From: Amphimedon queenslandica | Taxonomy: Eukaryota > Porifera > Demospongiae > Haplosclerida > Niphatidae | Reading direction: 5' to 3' | DNA length: 64,000 nt | Assembly: GCF_000090795.2 (NCBI RefSeq) | Contig: NW_003546243.1 | Location: forward strand, 445,865-509,864 | Part shown: positions 35,601 through 47,600 of the stretch, one piece after another | How positions within the stretch are numbered: position 1 is the stretch's first letter | How the letters are laid out: each line of letters starts with the position of its first letter | The notes under the pieces: model-generated | Databases searched by the model: none | What the model was told of the DNA's origin: nothing | The model's input: the letters and a program-made list of their open reading frames with translations, nothing else | Program-made: the position numbers and the translations under genes

Positions 35601-37124
35601 TAATGATCTTCTTAATAAAGCCATTGTGACCTCCACTTCAATCTACATACCTTGTGAAGGAACAGTTACTGAGTATGTACAAGTCTTACGGTCCATCAAA
35701 TATGTCAATTCCGAGGAAGAGCCTACATATTATGCAAATCCAGCCACAAGGGAAAAGCTTCAAAGAGTAATCATAGTAGAACTGACTGATAATAATGCAA
35801 CCAGCCCATCAACTGCTACACATCGCATTCTTGTAAACTTGACACTTATTAATGATAATAATCCTAATATTAGTCTGAGATTCACTGATGGCTCTTCTTG
35901 TGCTGTTTCTCGGCCAGGGGGCTCAAGATTGCATGTAAATAGACGAAGCACTCGGTCTGTTAGGAGCAACTCGTCACAGAAAAGACTACAAATAAAGAGG
36001 AAAGGGAGAACCATGCTTAGACCTGTAAGTTATATGAATACAGTGCATTGTAGGGTTACTCATTGTGTCCCATAGGGGCTACTAATTGAATCAGCTTATA
36101 GTCGGTCTTCATCCCTGCTGGAGAATGTCACATGTCTCTCAAATATTACCATCACTTTTAACGCTAACACAACAACTCCGTCTGTTGGTGTCAAATGGGA
36201 CCTACACTCTATTCTGAGGCTCTCACCATCTGATCTCAATCTATTGCCTCATTATGGAAAATGGACGGACCAACAGACACTGGTCATCAACTTTATGGGT
36301 TGCTACCAATTCAAAGAGCAGGATATACATGTTGCTTTTCTAGAACAAAAAGGTGAGTTTATGCACATTAAAATTATCATATAGATGATAATTTCTATTT
36401 CATGCAGTGCTTCATTCATTCCTGTATAAATTAATTGTGCTGCTTGCATCTGTACACGTACATCATAGCACTTATGTGCATGCACATTATAATAAATTTC
36501 CTTTCACTAGGTCATTGCAATGCTTCAACTCCATGCACTGTTGGAGTATGCTTCATGAATAAGACCGGCTGTCCTTACGTTGGCTTGCATCGGATCAACC
36601 ACACTGAGCCTCTACCAACGGACAATCAAACTACAACGAGTGACCCAATCCCTTATCAGCGTCAGTTCCTCATTTCTTATATATTCATCACGGTTGTCTT
36701 TGGATCGATACTGGTCATCCTCATGATCAGTGTTGGAGTGGTGTATCGCATAGAAAGGAATAAAGCAGTCAAGCAGCTCTCATCATCAAAGGTGCAAGAG
36801 GTAAAGCCTGGTCCTGAGACCCTCAAACCAGCAACAAGCAATGATTCCACAATTGCTAAAGAGAAACTACCAGAAAAAAGCAAAGAGAATAAAGATGAGC
36901 CAGTCATTAAAGCAATGGATGAAAAAAGTGATGCAGAAGAAGTTGAAAAGAAGGAGAAGCCAAAGATACCAGAGTCACAGAAGTTATCAATAGCTAAGAC
37001 ACAGCCTGTACAGCACCAGAGTAGCAGCAGTAATCCCAGGAAGAGCCCCAGCAGAGAAAGGAGTGTCAGTCCGAATAAAAGAAGTACAAACAGTTCAAAA
37101 AATCAGTCGTCAGCAAAACTATAA
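32696..37124 (+). CDS. large single-pass membrane protein with cadherin-like repeats
   Basis: I do not recognise the orthologue. The first exon is [10 protein letters not shown] (signal peptide) spliced to YGVSYTHCNSSG. The ectodomain is long and heavily N-glycosylated (many NxS/T). It contains repeated beta-sandwich segments each introduced by a boundary motif: SQPPRILYDG (about 33506), NRNDVPTIVF, VNDPPEISFN (about 34908), RNDEPNLVI and NDNNPNISLRF. These are typical of cadherin-like/CSPG-type tandem repeats. Near 35935-36010 is a very basic stretch (NRRSTRSVRS, KRLQIKRKGR) that could be cut by furin. A membrane-proximal Cys-containing part follows, then the membrane segment ISYIFITVVFGSILVILMIS and a charged, Lys/Glu/Ser-rich tail ending KNQSSAKL. 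Likely a plasma-membrane adhesion or receptor protein; ligand unknown. Confidence 0.85.
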
Positions 37125-37506
37125 GCACAATAGGTTACAAACAAGTTTTTAACATAATTTATTTTTATTATTTTTATTGCAACTTTTTACTTTTTTTCTT
37201 TGCATCATAATAGTAGATTTGCACTTTTGTACACTAAAATACATGTACATGTATACTCTCTCTCTCCCTCTTCTTTTCTATCATTTGCCTTTCCTGTCCA
37301 CTTTATATTATTTAATACCATTCTTATTAAAAATTTGTATTAAGTTTTGTCAATGCCTTACCAAAGAAAGATTAATTTGCATCATAAAGAAATAAAGTAT
37401 TAATCAAAAACATCATAATTGCAGTCCCTGTGATACAACAGATAAAATAAATAAAAGAAATTGAAAATAAATAATAGCAATCAATAAAAGCTCCAGAAAT
37501 GTTGAA
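37125..37506. other. intergenic, convergent 3' ends
   Basis: AT-rich with CTCTCTCTC near 37258, ACATGTACATGTA near 37242 and AATAAA signals near 37390 and 37450. No gene seen. Confidence 0.5.
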
Positions 37507-38499
37507 TCACTTGGATTTCTTGTCATCATGTCCTTTGTTGCTGACAAGTACACCTCTGTACACAAGATACCCCAGGACACCCACAATCATAAAACCAGCG
37601 ACAAAAACAAACAAGAAAGGAGCAAGTGTATTATAAAAAGTTGGTACCACAACAAGGTCTTGACTCAGAAATGGGAGCCTAACCATTGCATCATGAGGCA
37701 TCATCAAAAACTGGACTGATGTGAGCATTACTGCTGTGATATGAAACAACTGGTGACTCTGAAAGAAATAGTCAAATTTTCCTGGGAAGAATCGCTCGGG
37801 GAGTTTGCTCACAAAGAAACCAGCCATTACGTGTGATATGAAGAAAGCAAAGAAATGAAGATGAAGCGTCTCTGGGAGACATTCCTTGCCGGATAAAACG
37901 CAAACAGTGAAACGACAAAAGAAAGGAAAGCAGCCAAAGCAATATGGCAAAATAAAAGCACCAGCTCTTAAGAGATAGCGATATTTCTCGAGATAGAAAC
38001 GGGAGAGAGAGCACAAAAAGGTAGCATTGAGGGAAATGAGAATGTTAAGAGCCATGAACATACGAGTGTACTCAAAAAAACGAACATCTGACGGTCTCTC
38101 GTAAAAATAATAAGCAACTCCACCACCAAACCCGTACAGACTGATGCCATGATAGTCAATCATGAAGCATACCTGACGAGTGAAGAGGGACTTGCATGCA
38201 AACCCGTGAGCCATGCTAGAACAGAATGCATAAGCACAACCGCCAGCCCACAGAGCTAATAATGGATACCAAAAAGGATCGGTGAAATCAATAGAGTAGG
38301 AGAGTCGATATAGCCAATACAGCCACGCCCAAAAGGGTATGAAGTGCGTCCAGAAGTTACCCCAGTCATTGTGCAGCGTAAACATGTACTTGATGCATTG
38401 ATAGAAAGAGGTGTTGGTCTGCCTGTAACCTGTTATAATGTACGGCTCCCAAAACACACGAGATATATCCTCCCTAGTCAGCAGTGTCATCATGCACAA
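37507..38499 (-). CDS. PAQR-family seven-helix receptor (membrane progestin receptor type)
   Basis: A single coding exon. It contains the PAQR landmarks in order: VFWEPYIITGYRQTN, LHNDWGNFWTHFIPFW (Asn and His of the first motif), SSMAHGFACKS (zinc-site His), MIDYHGISLYGFGGG (zinc-site Asp region) and SHQLFHITAVM (last two metal-ligand His). Seven or eight hydrophobic helices are visible, and the tail ends GHDDKKSK. The EPYIxxGYR wording favours the mPR (PAQR5-9) subgroup over adiponectin receptors. PAQR proteins are either steroid-responsive receptors or ceramidase-like enzymes; which applies here is open. The sequence just upstream, TTTATTTATTAG, looks like an acceptor, so a 5' non-coding exon is likely and the true start may be one of the first Met codons. 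Confidence 0.88.
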   Translation of the reverse strand: MCMMTLLTREDISRVFWEPYIITGYRQTNTSFYQCIKYMFTLHNDWGNFWTHFIPFWAWLYWLYRLSYSIDFTDPFWYPLLALWAGGCAYAFCSSMAHGFACKSLFTRQVCFMIDYHGISLYGFGGGVAYYFYERPSDVRFFEYTRMFMALNILISLNATFLCSLSRFYLEKYRYLLRAGAFILPYCFGCFPFFCRFTVCVLSGKECLPETLHLHFFAFFISHVMAGFFVSKLPERFFPGKFDYFFQSHQLFHITAVMLTSVQFLMMPHDAMVRLPFLSQDLVVVPTFYNTLAPFLFVFVAGFMIVGVLGYLVYRGVLVSNKGHDDKKSK

Positions 38500-39014
38500 A
38501 CCTAATAAATAAAATTACAATTATAATGAATATAAAATTAGTGTTATATTCTTGAAACAGTGGCATGTCAATCTATTTATTGTTGACAGATGGTGGAGGC
38601 TGGTAATTGCTTAATTATTGTCATATTACTGTGCATAGACACTGAACAACATATAATTAACTAGCCAATATCTACCACAGGGCAGTAGTAATATTATACA
38701 ACAAAACTACAGATTTATGTACCTGAAATTACTATAATAATGCTAAACAATGACAAATATAATAAGTGAGGTAGGCAAACTCACTTATTTACCTTCTCTA
38801 TAAGAGCTGGTCCAGTTTGAAACGAGTTAAGGGCTGCTGGCTGACCTAGACACTAATAAAGTTATGGGTATCAATTACAGTATATAATATTTTTATGGGT
38901 GTGTTTTTGAAAAGGACACGCCTATAGAGCCACACCTTCGACTTCTCAAATAGTCAATCTTCATTCAAGATGGGTAGCAACTAACAACCATACTGTAAGG
39001 TTTTAATAAATTAG
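38500..39014. other. intergenic upstream of PAQR gene
   Basis: AT-rich. A likely 5' non-coding exon/promoter of the PAQR gene lies here, but I cannot place it. GTGTTTTTGAAAAGGACACGCC near 38901 is weakly self-complementary. No coding potential. Confidence 0.4.
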
Positions 39015-39985
39015 TTTATATGCATGTACATTTATGTTGTGTAGAAATTTTTGAAGTAATTTTGGTCAAAATTAATTTTTTTACAATTTTTTTTGCAAAA
39101 ATTAAAATGAGAGAACCCTCCATTTTCAAAGTTATTTCTGATTTTATGTTGTGTAGAAAGTTCAAATCAAGTTGAGATTTTTTACTAATTTTTAAAGCTG
39201 CTCCAAAATTGGGCCAAAGTACCTGTACTATTATAAATCCAGGGTGTTTGGCCAAATTTTTCAAGGAATTAAAAATATAGAATTTTCCATTTTTATAATA
39301 TTTTATAAGACATATACATGTTTTTATGTTGTGTTGAAAGTTTGAAATGATTTTGATCAAGCTTAGATTTTTTACAAATTTTTGAAATTGCTCCGAAATT
39401 GGGCCAAAGTCCCTGTACTATAGTGCATTTGATCAAATTTTGCCAAAAATGAAAAGCTGAGAATTCTCCATTTTTATAATATTTTCTAATACATATACAT
39501 GTACTTATGTTGTGTAGAAAGTTTGAGGCGATTCCGATCAAATTTAGATTTTTTGCAATTTTTTAAAATTGCTCCAAAATTGGGCCAAAGTCCCTGTACT
39601 ATAGTACAGGGTGTTAGGCCAAATTTTGCAAAAAATGAAAATTAGAGAATTCTAAATTTTTAAAATATTTTTAATACGTATGCATGTTCTTATCTTGTGT
39701 AGAAAGTTTGAAGTGATTCCGATCAAGTTTAGATTTTTTACGAATTTTTTAAATTGCTTCAAATTCAGGCCAGAATCCTTGTACTATAGTACAGGGCATT
39801 TCGCCAAATTTTGCCAAAAATTAAAAACTGAGAATTCTCCATTTTTATAATATTTTCTAATGCATATACATGTACTTATGTTGTGTAGAAAGTTTTAGGT
39901 GACTCCGATCAAGTTTAGATTTTTTACAATTTTTTTAAATTGCTCCAAAATTGGACCAAAGTCCCTATATTCATCAAAAAGTAAC
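39015..39985. repeat. five-unit tandem array of ~185-bp palindromic repeat (intergenic)
   Basis: Centres recur near 39224, 39414, 39595 and 39780, with a truncated end near 39962; spacings are 181-190 bp. The centre at 39592-39611 is the perfect 20-bp palindrome CCCTGTACTATAGTACAGGG. Orientation is opposite to the AMPK-intron array. It lies between the PAQR gene start and the Death-domain gene. Reading frames at 39016 and 39293 come from the repeat and are not genes. Confidence 0.87.
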
Positions 39986-40115
39986 ACAAAGAGATGTATG
40001 CAAGCAAAATTTTTGATTTACGATTGTAGGAAAACACGACTATAGCAAAAATTTTATGTTCATTTTAATAATTATTTTTTTTTACAAATACCAGTATAGG
40101 CTGCCATTCATTATC

Positions 40116-41724
40116 ATGTCAGGAGGATCTCCACATTCCCCTCTCTTTGGAGTCATTGATGCAGCCTCACATGCACTGACTGACAATACCCTCTCATTTA
40201 CTAAGTCAAATATCAATCCTATTGATATTGCTAATGGTCTATACGCAGCTAAAGGACTTAGCGAAAATGTGTACACAAAAATTACCACAGGGCCTCCTGC
40301 CTCTCCTTCCAAGTCACTTTTACTTATATTTAATGATGTGAAAGGAAACGTCGGAAAAAACAATATCATTCTCTTTGACATATTTCTTACCCAGTTGGTT
40401 CAGAGGGGTATGGCTGGCTCCAAGTTTGCACAGACTCTACTGGAAAGCTATCAAAGTATATTTATTTAACAACAAGTACAATTTTGTATGATTTTGGTTG
40501 ATATAAATGACATCTTTGCCCCTAGCAAAATTGTAGTTTATTATATATTACATATTGTCCATTATGTATTATTAATTCAGTTTTCCTTTACTTGTAGATT
40601 TTGTAGAAAAGCAAGAGGAGGAAACATCTACAGGTACAGGTATGATTAGAATTCTAGTAATTGCTTATCAAAATCACACTATCATTTTCCATAAGTTTAC
40701 GATTTGGAAGCTGAACCTAAATTGGCAGATCTCATGAATTTAGTTGCAGCAAAGGTGAATTAGCCATATTGATTACATGGCACTATAAATGCACAGAACT
40801 ATAAATATAATGTTATTTTTATTGTAGATTTCTTCTGACTGGCGTTTGGTTGGCATTCAACTTGGTATGACGAATTCAGAGCTTGATGCCATTCAAATGG
40901 ACATATCTCTTGCTGGGAAGCCAATACTTATGCTGCAGAAAGTCTTTAGTCATTGGGAGAACTCTGGAATAAAGCCATACACATGGTCAACTGTTTTAGA
41001 TGTTTTAAAGTCTCCATCTGTTGGCCATAATGGCCTGGCAGACAGTATAGTGTCATCTGCAGGTTAGTACAATGTACCACTAATGGAGTGTCCCAGACAA
41101 ATTAGCAAAAGAGAAAGGGAATATCCTATGATTATGAATAAAGAATAGAGAGAGAGAGTGTGGTATCTATTATACATGTACACACAGTAACAGGTGTTGC
41201 ATCCTAGCATCCCATAATTCACATTCATATTGCTATAAACTCTGGACTGATGCTTATATATAGTTGTACCCACAAATACTATAGATGCCCTTATGATTAG
41301 CCTAATTACCTACCGATGCATGCCTTCATTCCATATACCCATTCACTGTGGCTAATACTAACTATATTTTATTATGCCACTAGAGGAGCAAAAAGTCATG
41401 AAGACTAAGGCAATCATGAAGAGAGCTTTAAGGAAAAGATACGTTGATCTTTGCTGTGTCCTAAGTGGGAGCTATGATACTTTTTCAAGACAATTTCTGA
41501 GCATATCAACAAGTTACGATGCCACAATGAGGGAATTTGTTTCCATTTTGAATTCATTAACCACAATGACCAAAGTGGAATCTCATTGCAATAAGTTCTT
41601 GCTAGCTTTGAGGAGTATTGGCCAACCTGTTACTGGGGCTGGTAGTTCTATAGGCAGAGATTGGACAGATGCTGTTTATGATGGCGTGGGCATTCGCTTG
41701 AACTTTGAAACCACAGTAACTTGA
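40116..41724 (+). CDS. Death-domain adaptor-like protein
   Basis: The start ATG at 40116 (MSGGSPHSPLFGVIDAASHA) lies just after a good acceptor (ATACCAG), so a 5' non-coding exon is likely. The first coding exon encodes a helical block (IANGLYAAKGLSENVYTKI..LLLIFNDVK..LFDIFLTQLVQRG) with the pattern of a CARD/DED-type death fold. After two short linker exons, 40710-41062 encodes a Death domain: PKLADLMNLVAAKISSDWRL, VGIQLGMTNSELDAIQMD, WENSGIKPYTWSTVLDVLKS. A last exon (about 41383-41724) encodes another helical block (LRKRYVDLCCVLSGSYDTF..) which may be a further death fold. It has no enzyme domain. PYTWSTVLDVL closely resembles PYTWKTIINAL of the GTPase-Death gene. It faces the caspase-like gene, 107 bp apart. 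Confidence 0.8.
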
Positions 41725-41831
41725 TGAAATTTATAGACACAGACACATGTGTAATAAAAATTTTAAATGATATAATAGTTATAGCACTAAAATTTATATG
41801 AATAACAGTATTATGAGGTTATGCTATGTAG

Positions 41832-43573
41832 TTAAGACTCCTCCCAGTCCCAAGTCAGGGGCAGCCACTCTGTCAGCTCAGGAATTTCTATGTCACTGAT
41901 GTCTGGAGCCTAAAGAGCCAATAATAATGTAATGTCACATAACATAATATAATATACCGCATCCCATGCAGTTTTGATCGTTATCACTTCATTAACACAT
42001 TTCAAAATTCATGTGGACACTCACCTCTACTGCTCCATCCACCTCCTCTATCCCTCCTGCTTTCAAGGCCGAAAGGTCATTTCGTATGATATTGTACAGC
42101 TTGCCGATCTCTTTTGACTTGATGCCTTGCTTTTCCAACACATGACTGTAATATTGTAGTCCTTCCAGCATGTCTTCCAGTGTCGGCTCCACTTCTCTGT
42201 GTACCCTATCAACAGCAGCAGTGACATGAAGGAATGCTACAATGAAGGCATTGCTGGTAGATATTTCGGGCAATTGGCAAGCCACAAAAAAAGATGCCAT
42301 GCTATAGACCATAGATGCAACTGCAGATCTGAGTAACCTCCCATTCAATAATTCAAGCTCTTTTAACTCTTCTAATGGGCCATTAGACTGTGACACTATC
42401 TCCAACCAGGCCTGACATTTGTCTGGTATTACTATGGACTTTCCTCCCTTGCTTTTAAAATGGTAATATTTGAGGGCAAATTCGAACCGACCAACCCCCA
42501 AATCAGTTTGCTCGTCGGACTCCTCTAGTAGGCTCTGAACAAATTTATTCAAGCGATATTCCTTAAACTCTGGCTGCATCGTCTTCCATTTCAACTCTTT
42601 CCTCTTCTTGTCGTATCCTATCAATAAAGATGACATCGCTATGCAGCATTTCTCGCAGCCCTCATACACCTCCTTGATGGCCAGCCTGCCATGCTGTACA
42701 GCTGTGTTATTATAAAGCGAGGTTCCCAACGCAAAGTTGAATATGGAGTGTCCCAGTGTCGTTATTACCAATGAGGACTCGTGGGCAGTGCATGAGGTAA
42801 GCACAAAGAGACCTGGTATTGGGATATCAGTTTGAACAGTGTTTATCACTATCTGTTCAGCTATGCCACCAGCATAACAGCAATCTAATATCAAGAGGAT
42901 ATAGCGACCTTGGAATCTCACGAAATGAAGCCATTCGACTATCAAACCCGCTGTGACTAGTGTATGAGGAGAGCAGTTGAAGTCTGATGGAGCTAACCCC
43001 CACTGGTCACTGCCTACACCCTTCAACCCGTGACCAGAGAAAGCAAAAACAAATATCCCGTTAGTGTCTACTTTACTGGCAGACTCCATAAACGACTTCT
43101 TCATGCCATCGAATGTGCAAGAGGCTGGGGATTCTGAAGCAACAAAGACCTTGTTTCTATTTCCTGAGATGCCAACTATAAGGAGAAAAATATGTGTCAA
43201 AGCATATATAATGTCAGAATAATTTCTTGTCAACTAATAAATACGTGAATATAAATGTATAATTCATTATTATAGTAACGGTGTTGACACATGTACTAAC
43301 GAAAATGAAACAAATTTTAAAACAACGGAATTTGTAATACTTACCTGCTTTTGAGAACATTTCTGATAAAGCCTCGGCATCATGCCTAACAATATTAGAC
43401 AGTGTCTTGTCACGGAACTTTGGATCAGTTTGCTTGTCTATGCCATACGATATCATTTGACTATGATCTTTGCTGAACTCTAGCATCTCCGGTGGTAACT
43501 GCTCCTCCATTCTAAGTGAGCCTTTCTTGCGTAAGATGGTATGTGAACGAAGACTACCAAGTGATTGGCCCAT
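41832..43573 (-). CDS. caspase-like C14 peptidase (metacaspase-type motifs)
   Basis: A cysteine peptidase of clan CD. The minus strand begins MGQSLGSLRSHTI (43573), taken as start because the ORF extension beyond it crosses an acceptor-like TTTAACAG. The first exon has ISYGIDKQTD..LSNIVRHDAEALSEMF, the opening strand-helix of caspase-like folds. The second exon (42025-about 43190) has FVFAFSGHG with catalytic His and YILLILDCCYAGG with catalytic Cys, then LTSCTAHESSLVITTLGHSI, the p10-like part in the same chain. A long helical C-terminal region (about 200 residues) is of no recognised family. A 115-bp intron leads to the last exon APDISDIEIPELTEWLPLTW ending DWEES. SGHG and DCCYAG are like metacaspases and bacterial orthocaspases, not the QACxG of animal caspases. 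No Death or CARD prodomain is seen. MG at the N-terminus could be myristoylated, but the consensus is weak. Confidence 0.87.
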
Positions 43574-44669
43574 TGTATAATTTGTATTGCCTGTTAAAGG
43601 AAGCAGCATTTAATTACTTATTACATGTATTCATTAATCTGATTAAATGTTTAGTTGGTACTTACATTTACTTACTTCTTATTAAGTGTGAGTCCTCTTG
43701 TATTTTTAGGGGCGATAATGACTTGAGCCACACCTTTTTATTTGTAGGCGGGGCTCAAAATGAAATTCATTGCTATTATTATGCATTAAAAATACTTTGT
43801 GCTAAAAATAATTTCTATTCCACAGCAACAAATTATGCTATAGGTTACATACTCTTTAATGATAAAGCTTTTGTGCTCTATCCACAATCATGTACATTGT
43901 ACATATCACTGACATGATGTTTTTTTTGGCACCTACAAATTTTATTCATAGATCTATTCTGTCTAATGTGCAAAAGTGATCATTTCATTTTGTCATTATT
44001 GATTTATCATTATAAATATTATTTATCATTATTTCTGCTGGTCGACCATTATGATTAATCAGTTTGTCACTCACAAAATTCCCTTTAATTATAGCATTTT
44101 TATAGTTTACTCCAAAGGTCATCTGCGAGGTGTTCATATGAATAATACAGAAATGGTTTCCATTATTAGCTTTACTTTGTGTATAGGCACTTCAAAGGGA
44201 CATCAAAGGGACATGTCCTCGAGCCGCTCTTAATTACTACGTTTTGTGGTCCCGGCTTTTGCACCAACAGGAAATTAGGCGCCGCAGAGTGACGCGTATA
44301 CAGGCAATCCGACATTGGCCAATCACGAGCCTGTATTCACTTCCCATGAATATAGTTACAGTGCCTTTCATAGCATCATAACAACTCCTTTGTAGAGAGC
44401 GAGCCGTCTTCTTTGAAGTGCCGACCCGCTCCAAGACTCTCTTCATCTCCCGCGGACAGCAGGAATAAGCCTCCAATAAGGTTGGAGGGTGATCTAAGAA
44501 GATTGCTTGGTAATACTTTACTCTCGACTCTCTCTCTCTCTGTTCCTCCCCCTCTCTCCTCCTTGATCAAAGACTGCGGCTTGAGACCCATAAAAGAACC
44601 GACCGTCAACTTGTACATACCTTCACCTTCTGATCTTTGCTAATATAGTCGCGACACAAAGGGAGCCTG
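43574..44669. other. intergenic, divergent caspase-like and TCF/LEF genes
   Basis: The first half is AT-rich and featureless. From about 44210 the sequence is richer in GC (GCCGCAGAGTGACGCG, near 44280) with a pyrimidine tract CTCTCGACTCTCTCTCTCTC near 44520. This fits a TCF/LEF promoter and 5' leader. Repeated motif CAAAGGGACAT twice near 44193-44210. Confidence 0.5.
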
Positions 44670-47600
44670 ATGGCAGCAACTAGTGCTCAGCCTCCACCAG
44701 GCACGACCGGCCAACCCCAACCACCAGGCGCAGCCGTTGTCTCCTCCAATGGCGATCCAGAGCTAGCCACCTCGGACGAGGTAAAGGAATACTGTCATGA
44801 AGGCGAGGGAGAGAAGACGGAGCATCTCAACTCTATGGACCTCCATGACATAAAGACAGAGCTGGAGAAAGATGCTGAGGAGTCAGAGGTGAGTTATTGG
44901 ACGCTACCACATGAAAAGTATCTTTGTTTTCATAAATGCATGCACATCAATGAGTACAAAGTCTAATTAATGTTTATGATAAGCCGTGGCATATCAATTA
45001 GCTAAGGCACAGGGATGGCGTCCTAAAGTGTGCATTGCTTTAGATACAAGACACAGTATCCATCCTATTAGTGTAAATTGTTAAGTCCCTTTATGTCTCA
45101 GAAGAAAGGTGTAAACCACTCCAGACAAAAGGTGGTGTGTGTGGTTAAATCCAATCAACCAGTATACTCCTCATCAAAGTCAACCAAAATTAATTCTAAG
45201 TGTCTCACTCGTTGCATTCTTCTTGACTTTTATTACTCATATTTGCCTTCGTCATTGGAATGTTTCTCTTCTTGTAGACACCCACAACATCTTCCAACAA
45301 TAATCCAGCAGCAACGTTCAATACTTCACCAAGTACAACAGGTAATGCATGTATGTAAAAAAATAATAATAAGCAATTGAATCTCCTCATTTTTTTCTTA
45401 TGCAGTCATTAATCATACACTTCAGTTTCGACCCACAGTTGTTCAGCCAATGGTTAGTATTAAGAGCTACATGTATGCACACATTCTGTCTCTTAAATTT
45501 TATTTTTAGTCTTTCTCATTTTAACCTTTTATGTAATATGACAATTGAAATGTGTCATTTTGGCCTTCTTTTGTTATATGATAAATGTCTCTGTACTAGT
45601 TCAAGGCGCCATCTCACTAACAGCCTTGTCTCTTTTGCATGAAATCCTCTCTTTAACGTTTTTTTAAGTATCATTTCTATTGCATTCTACTCCTCACTAG
45701 GTGTTGATTCTATTAATTTTATTTATTATTATTACTATTACTATTATTATTATTTCCAGGTGTATGCTGCCAATGGTTTCATGCCATTCGCTACTGGGAC
45801 TTCGCTTTACAGACCAGTAAAGATGGAAGTTCAAGGCACCGCAACAGACTGGTATGTGAAATGCCTCTGTGATGATGTTGCACAACTAGTGGCAGGTGTT
45901 ACACATTTTAGTGGTTTCATTTAAGTTTGTGAGACATAGGTGACCCCACTCCATTTGCTTTAGGCTATACAATGTGTGTACCCAATGCATACTCACCGCT
46001 GCTATGTGTTACAATAAGGAAGTGCTAACACTTTGAGCTTTCCGTTAAATCTCTCCTCCAAGTTGTGAGATAATGATAATACTCGCTCAACAATTGATTA
46101 CTACTTGTACAGGAAGCATTAAAGTGTACTGTATAGTGGCGTCCTGCTTTCATTCGTATTGTTGTGTTGGCTGTAACTATCTTTGTATTTACTAGAAAAC
46201 TATTCATACGACTTGTGTGGTTGTCACTAGTGATCAATAGGCCAACATTGAATAATAATAATAGCATTGTTGTTATTTTATTATTTGTTATTACCAGGAC
46301 CAAAGCTGCTGCCAATGCCGCCGCTGCTACACAAGGCATTAGTATACCTTATGGTTACACAGGCGGGTTTGTCTCTGGCCTACCCATTGATCAGAGTTTA
46401 AGACCGGCAGCTTACCCTTTCTTAATGCCAACCGGACAATATGTCACACAAATGCCGTATCCACAACAGGTAGGGCTGGTCAAGTGTTTGTATAATTGTA
46501 CACTCTTTTCTCTCTTTAGCTTGCTACTACATTTGGAACAGCAGCTCCTAATGCAGCAGTACAGCCTCATTCAGGTATAATAATACATTACATAGTGTGC
46601 CTGTGTTTGTGTATGTGCATAAACTGCATGGTATATTTAGTTCTTGTCTGTGCTGCTTCCTTGTCTCATTCTTGGAGACAAAAATTTCCTTTCTGTTTTG
46701 TATGAGTCTATTTTCAAGTGATTATAATGACAGGGTATTGCATGTGGATCTCTGATGTGGTTGTAGTCACAGATTGTGGGACTTTTGCTAATACATATTT
46801 ATTCCATGTCCAACAGGTATCATAACACCACAACAAAAGGAGAAGAAACCACACATCAAGAAACCTTTGAACGCATTCATGCTCTTCATGAAAGAGAAGA
46901 GAGCAGAAGTCATCAAAGAGTGTACCTTGAAAGAATCAGCGGCCATTAATCAGATACTGGGAAAGATGGTAAGCTGAAGCTTTAATTCATGATAAGGCAT
47001 TGTGAAAGTGTCGTAGTTGCTATTTACTTTTTTTAAAATAATTTTAATAATTATTATAATATCAATAATACATGTAGGTGAGTAATTTTCATGATAGTAA
47101 ATATAAAGTTCAAAGAAAACATTTTTTAGCTACAATAGTACACATTGCTAATATCACTTATCATATTTCATATAATTATTATATTATTATAATCATGTAG
47201 TGGCACAAATTGGACAAGTCAGAGCAGGCAAAGTACTATGAAATGGCCAGAGAAGAGAGAGCCAGACACATGCAGATGTATCCTGGCTGGTCAGCTCGGG
47301 ATAACTATGCTGCTCACAAGAAGAGGAGAAAGAAGAGATCGAAGCAAGCTGAAGGAAGTGATGAACCCAATTCTTGTAAGCATGATAGACTTAACTGTAT
47401 AGTCTAATATATGTTAATGTAATGTATGAATCGTTCACAATTTTGTTGCGTGCAAGTTTTCGGTTATAGATCATTGTACTGTACTGTTTGTTCCTATGTG
47501 GCAGTACAGTTTTACCTGCTTGTTGGGGATGATGTCAAGGAAACCAAACCTGAGTGTGGTTTTACTCCTTGTTTTATAGCATGGGGAATGTGCAGTGATT

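Noticed and set aside
39016-39541. Two overlapping minus-strand frames with similar sequence
   Set aside because: They arise from the tandem 185-bp repeat; the apparent protein repeat follows from the DNA repeat.
43516-43917. 133-codon plus-strand frame upstream of TCF/LEF
   Set aside because: It overlaps the first exon of the caspase-like gene in antisense and has no domain pattern.
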